This document shows positions 32,844-41,283 of a DNA stretch of 41,283 nucleotides, one piece after another. The notes beneath the pieces were generated by a model. The model did no database searches. It was not told the DNA's origin and saw only the letters and a program-made list of their open reading frames with translations. This stretch comes from Salibacterium aidingense DSM 18341 (GTDB lineage Bacteria > Bacillota > Bacilli > Bacillales > Marinococcaceae): NCBI RefSeq assembly GCF_000429685.1, contig NZ_AUCI01000029.1, forward strand, positions 1 to 41,283. The letters are read 5' to 3'. Both the position numbers and the translations under genes were made by a program. Each line of letters begins with the position of its first letter. The stretch's first letter is position 1.

Positions 32844-33085
32844 AAGACGATCATCACCTCCATGATTGCAATGAAGATATCCAATTGAAAACAAATCAAT
32901 TCTCGTGATTCGGAACATGGTTTATTATAGGTAGCGGCAATTACTAAGGTTTTTATCTATTTAAGTGTAGCATACCCTAATATAAAGGATAATACCTTTC
33001 TCTCTTACTCCACTAAGGGATAATCTCTTGTCAATGCAAAAGAAATAATCGACTTCAAGGACGTCGCTCAAATGGTTTATTACTT

Positions 33086-33823
33086 TTAATTGAAACCGCC
33101 ATTCACGCGCAGTGTCTGTCCCGTGATCCAACCGGATTGTTCACGAACCAGCAGTTCCACAGCATCGGCGATATCTTCGGGTTCCCCCAATCGTTGAAAA
33201 GCATTCATTTTGGACAAATTTGCAATCATCTCTTCGGATTTGCCTCTTGTGAACAGTTCAGTATTCACGGGACCCGGTGCAATGCAGTTGATTGTAATTC
33301 CACTGGGTGCAAACTCTTTGGCCAATTGCCGGGTAATTTGCTCCACAGCTCCTTTCGTTGCGGCATAGACACTGTATGCTGGGAACATGCCGCCCAATAC
33401 GGAAGTGGAAACGTTCAAGATCCTGCCCCCTAGCTCCATATGATTCATTGCCTGCTGACAAGCGAAATAGGTGCCCTTTACATTCATGGCAAAATGCCGG
33501 TCAAAATCCTCTTCCGTCACATCCTTTATCATTTTGTTTTCCATAATGCCCACATTGTTGATCAAGATGTCGACCCGTCCCATCTGTTCAACGGTTTCCG
33601 CAAACAGCCTTTCCAACGCGCCGATGTTGCCAATGTCTGCCTGCACGGCAATGGCGTTTCCACCGGCGTTTACGATCGAATTGACCGTTTCTTTAGCCTT
33701 CTCCCGACTTGCCGAATAATTGACGACCACGTTGGCGCCACACGCAGCCAATCTTATGGCAATGGACTGGCCGATCCCTCTTGAGGCTCCGGTTACGATT
33801 GCGACTTTCCCTTGCAAATCCAT
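33086..33823 (-). CDS. SDR-family oxidoreductase (FabG-like)
   Basis: 245-residue classical SDR. It has the cofactor motif TGASRGIG (11-18), NNVGI in place of NNAG, a catalytic Ser in LNVSTSVLGG, the YxxxK motif (YAATK) and the terminal SGWITGQTLRVNGGF. It is complete, unlike the SDR fragment at 30690. The substrate is unknown; being divergent from an AraC regulator suggests an inducible detoxification enzyme rather than the fatty-acid FabG. It stands alone in its transcription unit. Confidence 0.9.
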   Translation of the reverse strand: MDLQGKVAIVTGASRGIGQSIAIRLAACGANVVVNYSASREKAKETVNSIVNAGGNAIAVQADIGNIGALERLFAETVEQMGRVDILINNVGIMENKMIKDVTEEDFDRHFAMNVKGTYFACQQAMNHMELGGRILNVSTSVLGGMFPAYSVYAATKGAVEQITRQLAKEFAPSGITINCIAPGPVNTELFTRGKSEEMIANLSKMNAFQRLGEPEDIADAVELLVREQSGWITGQTLRVNGGFN

Positions 33824-33993
33824 GTTTTATCCACCCTTCCTACTCAAATTGCTGTATGACCTGCAAGTTCATTGTAGGGGGTATGCTTTGCGACCCGGTA
33901 GATCAATCATGGATGATCATTGCCTGATCCTCTTCCATTTGATAAGATAACTTTCACATACTGGCGACATTTGAATTTGAAAGGAGTAATGAA

Positions 33994-34911
33994 ATGGAAC
34001 AAGGGAAAGTACAGGGTCATCAGAAAGAACTGGCCGATCAGGTTGAACGTTTCACCCGTTTTGACGCCACGCATGATACCGACATTCCTTTTCTACAAAT
34101 GATGCGTGCGTCTCGAAATTCCGCTCCTATGCATTCAGTCTATTCTTCTTCCCTTTGCTTTGTGGCGCAAGGCGCTAAAATGGCGATGTTGGGCAAAGAA
34201 AACTATCATTACGATCCGACCTCCTTTCTAGTCACTTCTGTGCATCTGCCCATCGCCAGCAAAATTATCGAAGCTTCGCCGGAAAGGCCGTTTCTGGGGG
34301 TTAAAATATATTTTAGTGCGGATGACATACTGGACATTATAAAAGAGTCGAATTCCTCCTGGGGGAAAGGCGGGGAATCAGAAAGGGGCATATTTATCGG
34401 TCAATCGACCTCTTTGTTGTACGATGCGATCATGAGGCTTGTTCGACTTCTGGATGCGCCTGATGAGATTCCGGTTCTTGCCCCGCTCATCAAAAGGGAA
34501 ATTATTTACCGCGTCCTGCAGGACGAAAAAGGCGACTGGATCAAGACGATTTTCAACAGCGGCAGCCATGCGCATTCGATCTCCAAAGTTATTCAGCTGA
34601 TCAAGCGGGACTATGACAAGCCGCTTCGTATTGACCGGTTGGTGAGAGAAGCCAATCTAAGCGCGTCTGCTCTTCATAAGCATTTTAAAAAAATCACCTC
34701 CATGAGTCCGCTGCAGTATCAAAAAAGGATTCGGCTGCAGGAGGCGCGTAGTCTATTAATCTCCGAATCGCTGGAAGCCATTGATGCGGGGTTTCGGGTC
34801 GGCTATGAGAGCCCCTCCCAATTCAATCGGGAATATGCCAGAATGTTCGGACTCCCGCCCATAAAGGATGCCAAACAAATGCGGGAAGTCTCGATCCCTT
34901 CGACACTTTGA
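33994..34911 (+). CDS. AraC-family regulator
   Basis: 305-residue regulator with an N-terminal AraC-type cupin domain (YSSSLCFVAQGAKMAMLGKE, the PF06719-like group) and a C-terminal double HTH (IDRLVREANLSASALHKHFK, SPLQYQKRIRLQEARSLL, DAGFRVGYESPSQFNREYAR followed by MFG). In other bacteria this subfamily is usually divergent from an oxidoreductase gene and activates it, as the SDR arrangement here suggests. AAAGGAG lies before the ATG. Confidence 0.9.
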   Translation: MEQGKVQGHQKELADQVERFTRFDATHDTDIPFLQMMRASRNSAPMHSVYSSSLCFVAQGAKMAMLGKENYHYDPTSFLVTSVHLPIASKIIEASPERPFLGVKIYFSADDILDIIKESNSSWGKGGESERGIFIGQSTSLLYDAIMRLVRLLDAPDEIPVLAPLIKREIIYRVLQDEKGDWIKTIFNSGSHAHSISKVIQLIKRDYDKPLRIDRLVREANLSASALHKHFKKITSMSPLQYQKRIRLQEARSLLISESLEAIDAGFRVGYESPSQFNREYARMFGLPPIKDAKQMREVSIPSTL

Positions 34912-35219
34912 TTTTTTTGCTCTAGAACACGATCGCGTCTCACATGATCGGTATAATAGATTCTAGATGCAACGGAGTACCCTTTAAGGATGGGGTTTAT
35001 AAAACCACATTTTGTTTTGTTGCCCTCTTTGAAGGCCGTTTGCATCGCTAATGAGGCAGGGGCAGTTCACCGCTGCCCCTTAAGGATAAATGTTTTTAAG
35101 GCTTCCACAGACTATTCCCAAGGGATATCTATACCCGTCTGTCCCCGCTGTGCCAAGATTTCAAACGAATTTCCTCGTCATTTTGCCATGTAACCCTGTC
35201 ACGGAGAGGAAGGCGGTGG
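34912..35219. other. Intergenic region between AraC gene and melA
   Basis: About 310 bp. AGGGGCAG/CTGCCCCT (35058-35080) is an 8-bp hairpin without T-run. Nothing else is recognisable. Confidence 0.4.
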
Positions 35220-36521
35220 TTAGTAAAAAACCGGCAGCCAGCTGCCATGGGCTTCGATAAGATCATCACAGAGAGAAATGATGTCATCGATAGAAAGCTC
35301 TGCGGCGGTATGAGGGTCGAGCATAGCTGCCTGATAAAGGTGTTCTTTTTTTCTACTTACGGCAGCTTCTACGGTAAGCAGCTGTGTGTTTATATTGGTA
35401 CGGTTCAACGCAGCAAGTTGTTCAGGCAGGGCCCCGACAGCAGTTGGTCTTACCCCGTTTCCATCTACAAGACAAGGGACCTCTACGCAGGCCTTTTCCG
35501 GAAGATTGCTGATTAACCCACCCGTATTCATCACGTTACCCCCAATGCGAAACGGTGTATCCGTCTCCATCGCTTCTATCATACCGGCGGCATACTCATC
35601 GGTACGCTCATGGGTAACCGTCTGCTCCTGTACCAGCTGACTTCGCACCGCTTTCCAGTTATTAATTTGTTCCACGCAGCGGCGAGGGTATTCATCCAGT
35701 GGGATATTATAACGGTCAATTAACTCCGGATACTGGCTTTTGATGAAGTAAGGGTGGTATTCCGCATTGTGTTCGGATGATTCTGTCACGTAGTATCCAA
35801 AGCGCTGCATGAGTTCAAAACGGACCATGTCCTGATGGGGATGCTGTTGTTTTTCAGCAGCTCTCTGCTTAATCTCGGGGTAGAGATCTTCGCCATTTTG
35901 ATGAATCTCCAGCAGCCAGGCCATATGGTTAATGCCGGCGATGGTAGACTGTACGTTTTCTGTGGATAGGCCGAGAGAATCCAGGAGTTCTGGTACACAG
36001 CTCTGGACACTGTGACATAAACCAACCGTTTTCACCCCGCCTTCTTCCTTCATAATTTTTGTCAACGCTGCCATTGGGTTCGTATAATTGAAAAACCATG
36101 CGTCGGGGCAGACTTCCTGCATGTCGTTGGCGATATCAAGAAGAACAGGAGCGGTCCGCAGGGTACGGAAGATGCCGCCGATGCCGGCCGTATCTCCAAT
36201 CGTCTGGCGCAGGCCGTACTTCTTCGGAATCTCAAAGTCTGTTATTGTGCAGGGTTCATAGCCGCCGACCTGGATGGCATTAATGACATATTTAGATCCC
36301 CGGAGTGCTTCTTTTCGATCTCTGTAAGGGGCAATATGAACACGGCTGTTGGTGGTATGTTTCAGCTTATTCAGCAGGGTTTCTGAATCTTTTAAACGTT
36401 GTTCATCGATATCAAACAGAGCAAATTCAAAATGCTGCAGAGCAGGAATGAACATGCAGTCGCCCAGGATATTTTTCGCAAATACCGTACTTCCCGCCCC
36501 AATAAACGTTATCTTATCCAT
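35220..36521 (-). CDS. melA: Alpha-galactosidase, GH4 family
   Basis: NAD- and divalent-metal-dependent glycosidase that hydrolyses alpha-galactosides such as melibiose in the cytoplasm. The 433-residue length fits B. subtilis MelA. Motifs: FIGAGSTVFAKNILGD (NAD binding), FFNYTNPMAALTK, GLCHSVQ with the CHS triplet typical of GH4 alpha-galactosidases, GINHMAWLLE and YYVTESSEHNAEYHPYF. The ATG at 36521 has GGGGAGG upstream; the extra 47 codons of the longer frame are not needed. No transporter gene is next to it. The divergent AraC gene is the likely regulator. Confidence 0.93.
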   Translation of the reverse strand: MDKITFIGAGSTVFAKNILGDCMFIPALQHFEFALFDIDEQRLKDSETLLNKLKHTTNSRVHIAPYRDRKEALRGSKYVINAIQVGGYEPCTITDFEIPKKYGLRQTIGDTAGIGGIFRTLRTAPVLLDIANDMQEVCPDAWFFNYTNPMAALTKIMKEEGGVKTVGLCHSVQSCVPELLDSLGLSTENVQSTIAGINHMAWLLEIHQNGEDLYPEIKQRAAEKQQHPHQDMVRFELMQRFGYYVTESSEHNAEYHPYFIKSQYPELIDRYNIPLDEYPRRCVEQINNWKAVRSQLVQEQTVTHERTDEYAAGMIEAMETDTPFRIGGNVMNTGGLISNLPEKACVEVPCLVDGNGVRPTAVGALPEQLAALNRTNINTQLLTVEAAVSRKKEHLYQAAMLDPHTAAELSIDDIISLCDDLIEAHGSWLPVFY

Positions 36522-36624
36522 TTCTGTTACCTCCCCATAGAATAAATTTGCTTTGTATAATTTTATAGTAATGAATGATGAAAAGGGATACAATGGTAAT
36601 ATCATGCGTATGGAGGGTAAAAAA

Positions 36625-37515
36625 TTGCTTATTGATGAAAACAGATTTGGGACATACGGCATTCGGTTTCATGACACAAGCAAAAAAGACACCGCCAATA
36701 TCTGGTCCATTGGGTTAGAAAAGCAGACCTCCACCACCTATGACTGGGATGGAAGAAATCGAAAGGAGGAGGATGTATATGTGTTTCAATATACGTTATC
36801 CGGAAAGGGTGTAATAGAAGCCGAAGGACGCTTATTTGTGTTAAAGCCGGGGGATGGTTTTTTTGTACACATCCCGGGAGATCACCGCTATTATTTACCT
36901 GAATATGCCGAAGGGCCATGGATCTTTATTTATATCACCCTGTTTGGCACAGAAGCCGCCGCCTGCTGGCATGCTATTTACGAACAGGCGGGAATGATCG
37001 TTTCCATTCCTAAAGAAAAAACGGTCATACAGAAGCTATTTCATTTGTATGAACAAGTACAAAGGGAAGAAATGACAGATATGTATACAGCTTCGGCCAG
37101 AGCCTATGAATTTTTGATGGAATGCCGGCGGTATATTTATGATATGGATGCTCCGAGAGCAGAGCTTCCCCCTGCTATTTTACGAGCATTGGATTACATG
37201 GCATCCCATTATTATGAAACGATGGGGCTGGAAGACTGTGCCCAAGCAGCTGGTTTAAGTAAATATCATTTTAACCGGAAATTCAGGGAGTACACCGGCC
37301 TTACTCCTTCCCAGTATATAACAAAACAGCGGATTGAAAGGGCAGTGGAATTGCTGCACAGTACTTCGTTTTCCGTGAAAGAAATTGCCGCAAAAGTCGG
37401 TTATGCGGATGCAAACTATTTTCATAAAGTATTTCGAAAATATGTAGGCACGTCTCCCGTGGAATTGAGGAAAGGAGAAATCATTCCGCCGATGGACCGT
37501 TTATTTATTCATTGA
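36625..37515 (+). CDS. AraC-family sugar-sensing regulator (probable melA activator)
   Basis: 296-residue regulator with an N-terminal cupin (YVFQYTLSGKGVIEAEGRL, KPGDGFFVHIPGDHRYYLP) and a C-terminal double HTH (LEDCAQAAGLSKYHFNRKFR, GLTPSQYITKQRIERAVELL, VKEIAAKVGYADANYFHKVF). Divergence from melA suggests control of alpha-galactoside use. I choose the TTG start at 36625 because GGAGGG precedes it by seven bases; the in-frame ATGs at 36553 and 36604 lack a ribosome site. Confidence 0.87.
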   Translation: MLIDENRFGTYGIRFHDTSKKDTANIWSIGLEKQTSTTYDWDGRNRKEEDVYVFQYTLSGKGVIEAEGRLFVLKPGDGFFVHIPGDHRYYLPEYAEGPWIFIYITLFGTEAAACWHAIYEQAGMIVSIPKEKTVIQKLFHLYEQVQREEMTDMYTASARAYEFLMECRRYIYDMDAPRAELPPAILRALDYMASHYYETMGLEDCAQAAGLSKYHFNRKFREYTGLTPSQYITKQRIERAVELLHSTSFSVKEIAAKVGYADANYFHKVFRKYVGTSPVELRKGEIIPPMDRLFIH

Positions 37516-37547
37516 CGGAGGTTTTTAAAAAAGCTGGGTGGAGGGTT

Positions 37548-38762
37548 TCAGAGTTCATCATCGGCAGCAAGGATAGGTACACTTACATCAAAGGCTTCGG
37601 GAGATTTAATCCCCATTCCCGTATTCACACAAACCACGGTATCCTCAGGATGAAGCCATGCTTCTTCCCGAAGACGGCGAACACCGGCAAAAGCAGCGGC
37701 ACCTTCAGGAGAAATAAATGTTCCTTCTTTGCGGGTAATCCATCGTTGTTCTGCCAGAAGATCGTGCTCACAAACCGCAACAGCACATCCCTTTGTCTCA
37801 TAAATCGCATTTAATACAAGAAAGTCACCGATCGAAGCGGGAACGTTAATATCAAAGGCAGCCGTGTAGGATTCCGGGTGGTTGTCTGCAGTTGTCTGGT
37901 GTTTTTCATAGGCCTCCACAATCGGGGCGCAGCTTTCGGCTTGAACGGCAACGAGCCTGGGTATTTTTTCTGAATCCACCCACCCCAGCTCCATCAATTC
38001 CTGCATTGCTTTATATATTCCTATAAATTCTGCTCCTTCGCCGACAGGGCAGGCAATAACGTCGGGAAGCTTCCATTGGAGCTGTTCTGCCAGCTCCAGA
38101 CCCATCGTCTTTTTTCCTTCAATACGGTAAGGCTCCTTGAAAGGAGAGGCATCGAACCACCCATATTTCTGAACCGCATGGCTGATGATCGTTCCGGCGT
38201 CGTGGATCAATCCATTAACAAGGTGAAGATCGGCCCCGGCAGCGGCACATTCCTTCCTGGAAATAATCGGAGCTTCCACCGGCATGACAATATGAGAAGT
38301 GATGGAAGCGCGGCTGCCATACAAAGACCAAGCAGCCCCCGCGTTGCCGTTGGCTGGCATAGCAATATCTGTTATCTTCCATTCTTTTGCTTTGGAAATA
38401 CCGGCTGCAGCGCCGCGGGCTTTGGAAGAACCGGAAGGAAGCAGGCTTTCATCTTTCATGAATAAATGATCCACTCCATAATTTTTTCCGGTTTTGATCA
38501 TTTCCACCAACGGGGTCATCCCTTCGCCTAATGAGACAATATCGTTTTCCTTTTTAACGGGCAGTAATTCATGATAACGCCAAAGCGAAGGAGGCCTTGC
38601 CATAACGGTTTCTTTCCGAAATTGAACCTTCAGGGCATCCATGTCATAGGCTGCCAGAAGGGGAGAGCCGCATTGGCATAGATGGGCCGGCTCTTTTGCG
38701 GAGTATTCCTGGCTGCAGGTAGGACAATACAGATGGGAAAGGTAGCTGAAAGCTTGAAACAC
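37548..38762 (-). CDS. Threonine synthase-like PLP enzyme with zinc-ribbon N-terminus
   Basis: 404 residues counted from the GTG at 38762 (GAAGGGA seven bases upstream; the ATG at 38798 has no ribosome site). The N-terminus is a zinc ribbon (CPTCSQEY, then CQCGSPLL), followed by a fold-type II PLP domain. The Schiff-base lysine is in PSGSSKARGA, which differs from the NPTGSFKDRG of normal threonine synthase, and the phosphate loop reads PANGNAGAAW. It may be a threonine synthase relative with another substrate, such as the cysteate-synthase-like or diaminopropionate-type lyases. It follows ypmS and ypmR in the same direction. Confidence 0.75.
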   Translation of the reverse strand: MFQAFSYLSHLYCPTCSQEYSAKEPAHLCQCGSPLLAAYDMDALKVQFRKETVMARPPSLWRYHELLPVKKENDIVSLGEGMTPLVEMIKTGKNYGVDHLFMKDESLLPSGSSKARGAAAGISKAKEWKITDIAMPANGNAGAAWSLYGSRASITSHIVMPVEAPIISRKECAAAGADLHLVNGLIHDAGTIISHAVQKYGWFDASPFKEPYRIEGKKTMGLELAEQLQWKLPDVIACPVGEGAEFIGIYKAMQELMELGWVDSEKIPRLVAVQAESCAPIVEAYEKHQTTADNHPESYTAAFDINVPASIGDFLVLNAIYETKGCAVAVCEHDLLAEQRWITRKEGTFISPEGAAAFAGVRRLREEAWLHPEDTVVCVNTGMGIKSPEAFDVSVPILAADDEL

Positions 38763-38797
38763 TAAACATTCCCTTCTTTCTCTATCCAAAAAGGACA

Positions 38798-39436
38798 TTA
38801 GGATTGGATATAATTCATAATGGTGCGCTGATTGAACGGCAGGCTTTCATAAGGAGCGTGTACACTAAAGGAGATCTCATCGTTTTCCAGATCAAATTGT
38901 TCGGCCCGTACTTGAATATTGCCGTTGCTGATATCGGTGACCGCAACATAAATATTTTCCCGCCCCGGATTCACTTCTATCCATTCAGGCATCTCATAAT
39001 TACGCTTAATATACTGCAGCACTTGACTATTTGGGAGCTGGAGCCGTCCCAGACGTATCGATTCCTGCTGCAAAAGAAGGTCTCCATTTTCCTGGACTTC
39101 GGGTTCGAGCTGAACGGTGGCAGGAATTTGTTGATTAAAAGCCTGCACCGAACCTGAGAGTTCAACGGTGTTATTTAAATCTACGGAATAGGAAACCTTT
39201 TGACTTTGTGGCAGTTGACTAATGTACTGTTCGATTAACTGGTTCAAATTCTCCTTATCCGATTCAATCGTAAAAGCTACATCTTTTTCCTCGGTTTCGT
39301 TTGCGGAAGGAGAAATGGGGTCGGCCGGGGGGACATTGAGTACAAGGAAAAGCCACAAAATAACGCCCAAATTAATCGTTAATAGGGAGATAAACAACCA
39401 TTTCCATAAAACTGCAGCTTTTATTTTTTTATTCAT
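38798..39436 (-). CDS. ypmS: YpmS-family membrane-anchored protein
   Basis: 212 residues with a short basic N-terminus, one membrane anchor (WKWLFISLLTINLGVILWLF, about 11-32) and an extracytoplasmic DUF2140 domain rich in beta strands. In B. subtilis ypmS follows ypmR, as here, and the pair probably acts together outside the membrane; the biochemical role is unknown. The gene overlaps the end of ypmR by 8 nt. Confidence 0.85.
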   Translation of the reverse strand: MNKKIKAAVLWKWLFISLLTINLGVILWLFLVLNVPPADPISPSANETEEKDVAFTIESDKENLNQLIEQYISQLPQSQKVSYSVDLNNTVELSGSVQAFNQQIPATVQLEPEVQENGDLLLQQESIRLGRLQLPNSQVLQYIKRNYEMPEWIEVNPGRENIYVAVTDISNGNIQVRAEQFDLENDEISFSVHAPYESLPFNQRTIMNYIQS

Positions 39437-40391
39437 TCTGGCTCGCCTCGTCAGATTCCGTGTTATCCTGATACTGTTCTATTCCGGGTTCAATATAATC
39501 CAAGACCCGGTCCGCGATAGAAGCGTACCCTCGTTGGTTTGGATGGAAATTATCCTCCGAAAAATACCCTGTTCCTGCATACTGGAAAATGTCCTGTATG
39601 GGAATGAAGACGGCATTGTCCTGTTCGGCGGTGACGTCTCTGCCTATCGTATTCCAGTCTCCTACTATTTGGTTTAGTTCAGGAATATTAGAGAAGTACA
39701 TATTAAAAGGATTATATATTCCCACGAGATAAATAGGCACCTCTTCATTTTGTGCTCTTATACGGTCAAATATTAATTCCAATCTTTCCTCGTAATTATC
39801 TTTTTCATCGGCAAAAGCTTCATAGGTCAAATCTGTCATATTGGCTCTAACGATTTTCATGATGTCATTAGCACCTACGGTAAGCAGAATCATATCTGCA
39901 TCTTTTACAGAAGAGGAGATATTAGGTTTTTCCAGGCGTCTCAATATCTGATCGCTGCGGTTGCCCCGTTTTCCGTAATTTTTAATGGTTATAGAAGATT
40001 CTAATTCGCTCTTTTTCAAGGACTTTTCCAGAATTCCCACGTAGCCGCCATCTTTGGTGGAGTCCCCCACTCCCTGGGTCAACGAATCACCGATGGCTAC
40101 AATATTCATATCTGATTCAATCAATATGTGCCGGGTTTCGTTGATGACAGACGCTACGGCTTCCTGTATATCATTGTCAAACGAGGTTTCCGCTTCTTCT
40201 TGGGCAGAAGAGGTTTTATTTTCCATAGAGGCCGGGTTATTTTCCTTACGGGACCCGTCTCGTTCCTCAGAGATATGGGATTGTATTTCCCCCGGGGGCT
40301 GTCCTGACAAGGAACTGCTGATGAGCCATGCGCCGGAGGGCATCATTAGTAAAAAAACAAGCCCGAGTAAGATAAGAGCCTTTTTTTTCAT
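39429..40391 (-). CDS. ypmR: SGNH/GDSL-family lipase/esterase YpmR-like
   Basis: 320-residue secreted or membrane-anchored hydrolase. An N-terminal hydrophobic segment (ALILLGLVFLLMMPSGAWLI) and a Ser/Glu-rich linker (about 30-85) lead to the SGNH domain. Its blocks are present: VAIGDSLTQGVGD (nucleophile Ser), NYGKRGNRS, TVGANDIM (N of SGNH) and DNFHPNQRGYASIA (catalytic Asp-His). It probably acts on acyl esters of the membrane or wall. It forms an operon with ypmS. Confidence 0.9.
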   Translation of the reverse strand: MKKKALILLGLVFLLMMPSGAWLISSSLSGQPPGEIQSHISEERDGSRKENNPASMENKTSSAQEEAETSFDNDIQEAVASVINETRHILIESDMNIVAIGDSLTQGVGDSTKDGGYVGILEKSLKKSELESSITIKNYGKRGNRSDQILRRLEKPNISSSVKDADMILLTVGANDIMKIVRANMTDLTYEAFADEKDNYEERLELIFDRIRAQNEEVPIYLVGIYNPFNMYFSNIPELNQIVGDWNTIGRDVTAEQDNAVFIPIQDIFQYAGTGYFSEDNFHPNQRGYASIADRVLDYIEPGIEQYQDNTESDEASQNE

Positions 40392-40801
40392 GTGGTATCA
40401 CACCTAAAAATATTCATTCCTGCGGTTCAAAAAATAAACGGGAATCGCGTGATTTTGTTATATGAGAATATCATAATTTCGTCAGATTGAAAAACAGTAG
40501 AGATGAAAAGGGGATGTTTTCTTATTTCCAGTATATCAGGTAAAGGGCTCAGGTGGGAAAAGCTTTCCCTTTTTAAGAAAATAAAAAACGTCCATCTTTC
40601 AGGGGACGCTGAGTGTAAAACTGGAGGCTGAATACCTACAAAGGATGGAGCTTGAGCTTTTTCTTATCGTTTGGTGACAGGTTTTATTGGGATCGTTTCC
40701 GAGGGAAGTCAGGGAGACCGGCATGCCACGCTCAGCACAAAGCTCGCAGACTCCATTTTCTGCTGATATGCGGACGACGCCTCTCTTTCACTGAAGCGGG
40801 A
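40392..40801. other. Intergenic region upstream of ypmR
   Basis: No gene is supported. It holds the ypmR promoter region, the terminator at 40577-40608, and an about 120-bp stretch (40660-40800) of GC-richer sequence of unknown nature bordering the repeat element. Confidence 0.4.
40577..40608 (-). terminator. Leftward terminator
   Basis: On the bottom strand CGTCC, 10 nt, GGACG followed by TTTTTTATTTT. The stem is short but the T-run is strong. It would stop transcription coming from the IS256 side before ypmR. Confidence 0.55.
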
Positions 40802-40928
40802 GGACATTTATTCCGCTATTTCTTCCATTTTTCGTATTTTGGAGGGGGAATCGGACATTTATGCCGTTATTTTCCCTTTTCAATGTAAAAAAAGCAGGCC
40901 GGGGGCCGAATAGCGGAACATATGTCCG
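40802..40928. repeat. Inverted-repeat element, copy 3 of 3
   Basis: Units: GGACATTTATTCCGCTATT (40802-40820), CGGACATTTATGCCGTTATT (40852-40871) and, inverted, AATAGCGGAACATATGTCCG (40909-40928). The last two pair over about 18 bp with few mismatches around a 37-nt loop (CCCTTTTCAATGTAAAAAAA then GCAGGCCGGGGGCCG), giving a long hairpin. The loop sequence resembles copy 2. The element ends 20 bp or so from the IS256 end. Confidence 0.7.
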
Positions 40929-41010
40929 AAAAAGCTGCTTCAGTCGGTCACGTCAATAATTTTGTGTAAGATGGCAGGGACCCTTTATGAACACTAGAAT
41001 TATTTCTTTT

Positions 41011-41055
41011 ATTCCTCCCACCTTCCCCTAGGGGAAGGTGGGAGGAATTTTTCAT
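41011..41055 (+). terminator. 38-bp perfect palindrome inside IS256
   Basis: ATTCCTCCCACCTTCCCCT and its exact reverse complement are joined with no loop (41011-41048) and followed on the top strand by T-rich sequence. It would stop top-strand transcription entering the IS from the chromosome. Confidence 0.75.
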
Positions 41056-41056
41056 T

Positions 41057-41283
41057 TTAGCTCGTGGTTCCATATTTTTCCCAAAACTTTTGTTGAAGCT
41101 CTGCCTTCTTCTTCGCAAAGCCGTGAGCCGTTTGTTGTTTGTTCTCATTAAACCGAATGCATTGGAGATAAATCATTTTCTCCACCGCCCGTTCGGTAGG
41201 GAAGGTGACACTCTTTTTGCTTCGGCGTTTGATTTCCGACATGAAGCGTTCTATCATGTTTGTACAATAAAGCTGCCGCTGCA
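41057..41283 (-). CDS. IS256-family transposase, C-terminal part
   Basis: The last 75 codons of a mutator-type transposase. The frame is open at the window edge and reads QRQLYCTNMIERFMSEIKRR at its start, the conserved T-N-x-x-E-R-x-x-x-E-[IL]-[KR]-R-R block around the catalytic Glu of the DDE core, then a C-terminal helical tail (KKKAELQQKFWEKYGTTS). The first two catalytic Asp lie outside the window. Confidence 0.88.
   Translation of the reverse strand, partial: QRQLYCTNMIERFMSEIKRRSKKSVTFPTERAVEKMIYLQCIRFNENKQQTAHGFAKKKAELQQKFWEKYGTTS

Larger units (their letters stand above)
40940..41283 (-). mobile_element. IS256-family insertion sequence, 3' end
   Basis: The window ends inside an IS. 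Its terminal inverted repeat probably ends near 40945-40965, where the bottom strand reads TTACACAAAATTATTGACG, a pattern seen at IS256-type ends. It contains the transposase C-terminus and a 38-bp perfect palindrome. The exact boundary and the 8-bp target duplication need the other end. Confidence 0.65.

Noticed and set aside
40802-40928. CRISPR-like array
   Set aside because: Units are few, degenerate and in opposite orientations, with no regular spacers and no cas genes.
1-41283. tRNA, rRNA or known riboswitch genes
   Set aside because: I looked for cloverleaf-like and well-known leader sequences in the gaps and recognised none.

Overview
The window looks like chromosome of a halophilic or haloalkaliphilic member of the Bacillaceae. 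The evidence is the mid-40s GC content, strong AGGAGG-type ribosome sites with frequent GTG/TTG starts, Bacillus-type genes (a PbpG-like PBP, YteA, the YpmR/YpmS pair, YolD, CatR/CatD/CatE, MelA), a BCCT osmolyte carrier and ectoine-catabolism enzymes. Both edges cut through insertion sequences (IS3-type orfA at 1-263, IS256-type transposase at 41057-41283), so the window may be one draft contig broken at repeats. A near-perfect ParB-binding parS site at 9914-9929 suggests an origin-side chromosomal position.

Layout. 1-5100: IS end, repeat element, class A PBP, GDPD, and a PadR regulator with its HAAS-domain membrane partner. 5240-7400: pseudouridine catabolism (psuK-psuG). 7400-19340: an osmolyte and stress region with an OpuD-type BCCT carrier, Hsp20, parS, MsrA with an in-frame UGA at its catalytic codon, a SelD-associated-type flavoprotein, divergent eutB/doeA for (hydroxy)ectoine breakdown, YteA, a glycine-betaine-type binding lipoprotein, a DddP-like M24 enzyme and a GntR regulator. 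19387-22327: two-gene envelope glycosylation operon. 22500-24817: YolD and the quinone/thiol-stress module catR-catD-catE with matching operators. 24800-28772: AT-richer segment with an acyltransferase/DUF6320 pair, an amidohydrolase and a P-loop kinase. 28830-30332: structured hairpin element and a divergent EPSP synthase. 30690-34911: accessory oxidoreductase/regulator cluster with a broken SDR. 35220-37515: melA and its probable AraC regulator. 37548-40391: PLP enzyme plus ypmS-ypmR. 40400-41283: repeat element and IS256.

The most notable observation is the msrA gene at 10207-10863. Its reading frame is intact from a strong Shine-Dalgarno to its stop except for one TGA, which stands exactly where the catalytic Cys of the GCFWG motif belongs. 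The predicted protein contains no Cys at all. A small stem-loop with a G in its apical loop sits 19 nt downstream of the UGA, and the next gene resembles the flavoprotein domain that is fused to SelD in other bacteria. This fits a selenocysteine MsrA, which would be unusual in Bacillaceae. A second notable point is the DddP-like M24 enzyme, which keeps the metal ligands of DMSP lyase but not its proposed catalytic Asp, encoded with a betaine-type binding protein and a GntR regulator. A family of inverted-repeat elements built on GGACATnTnTTCCGYTATT occurs three times in gene-free stretches.
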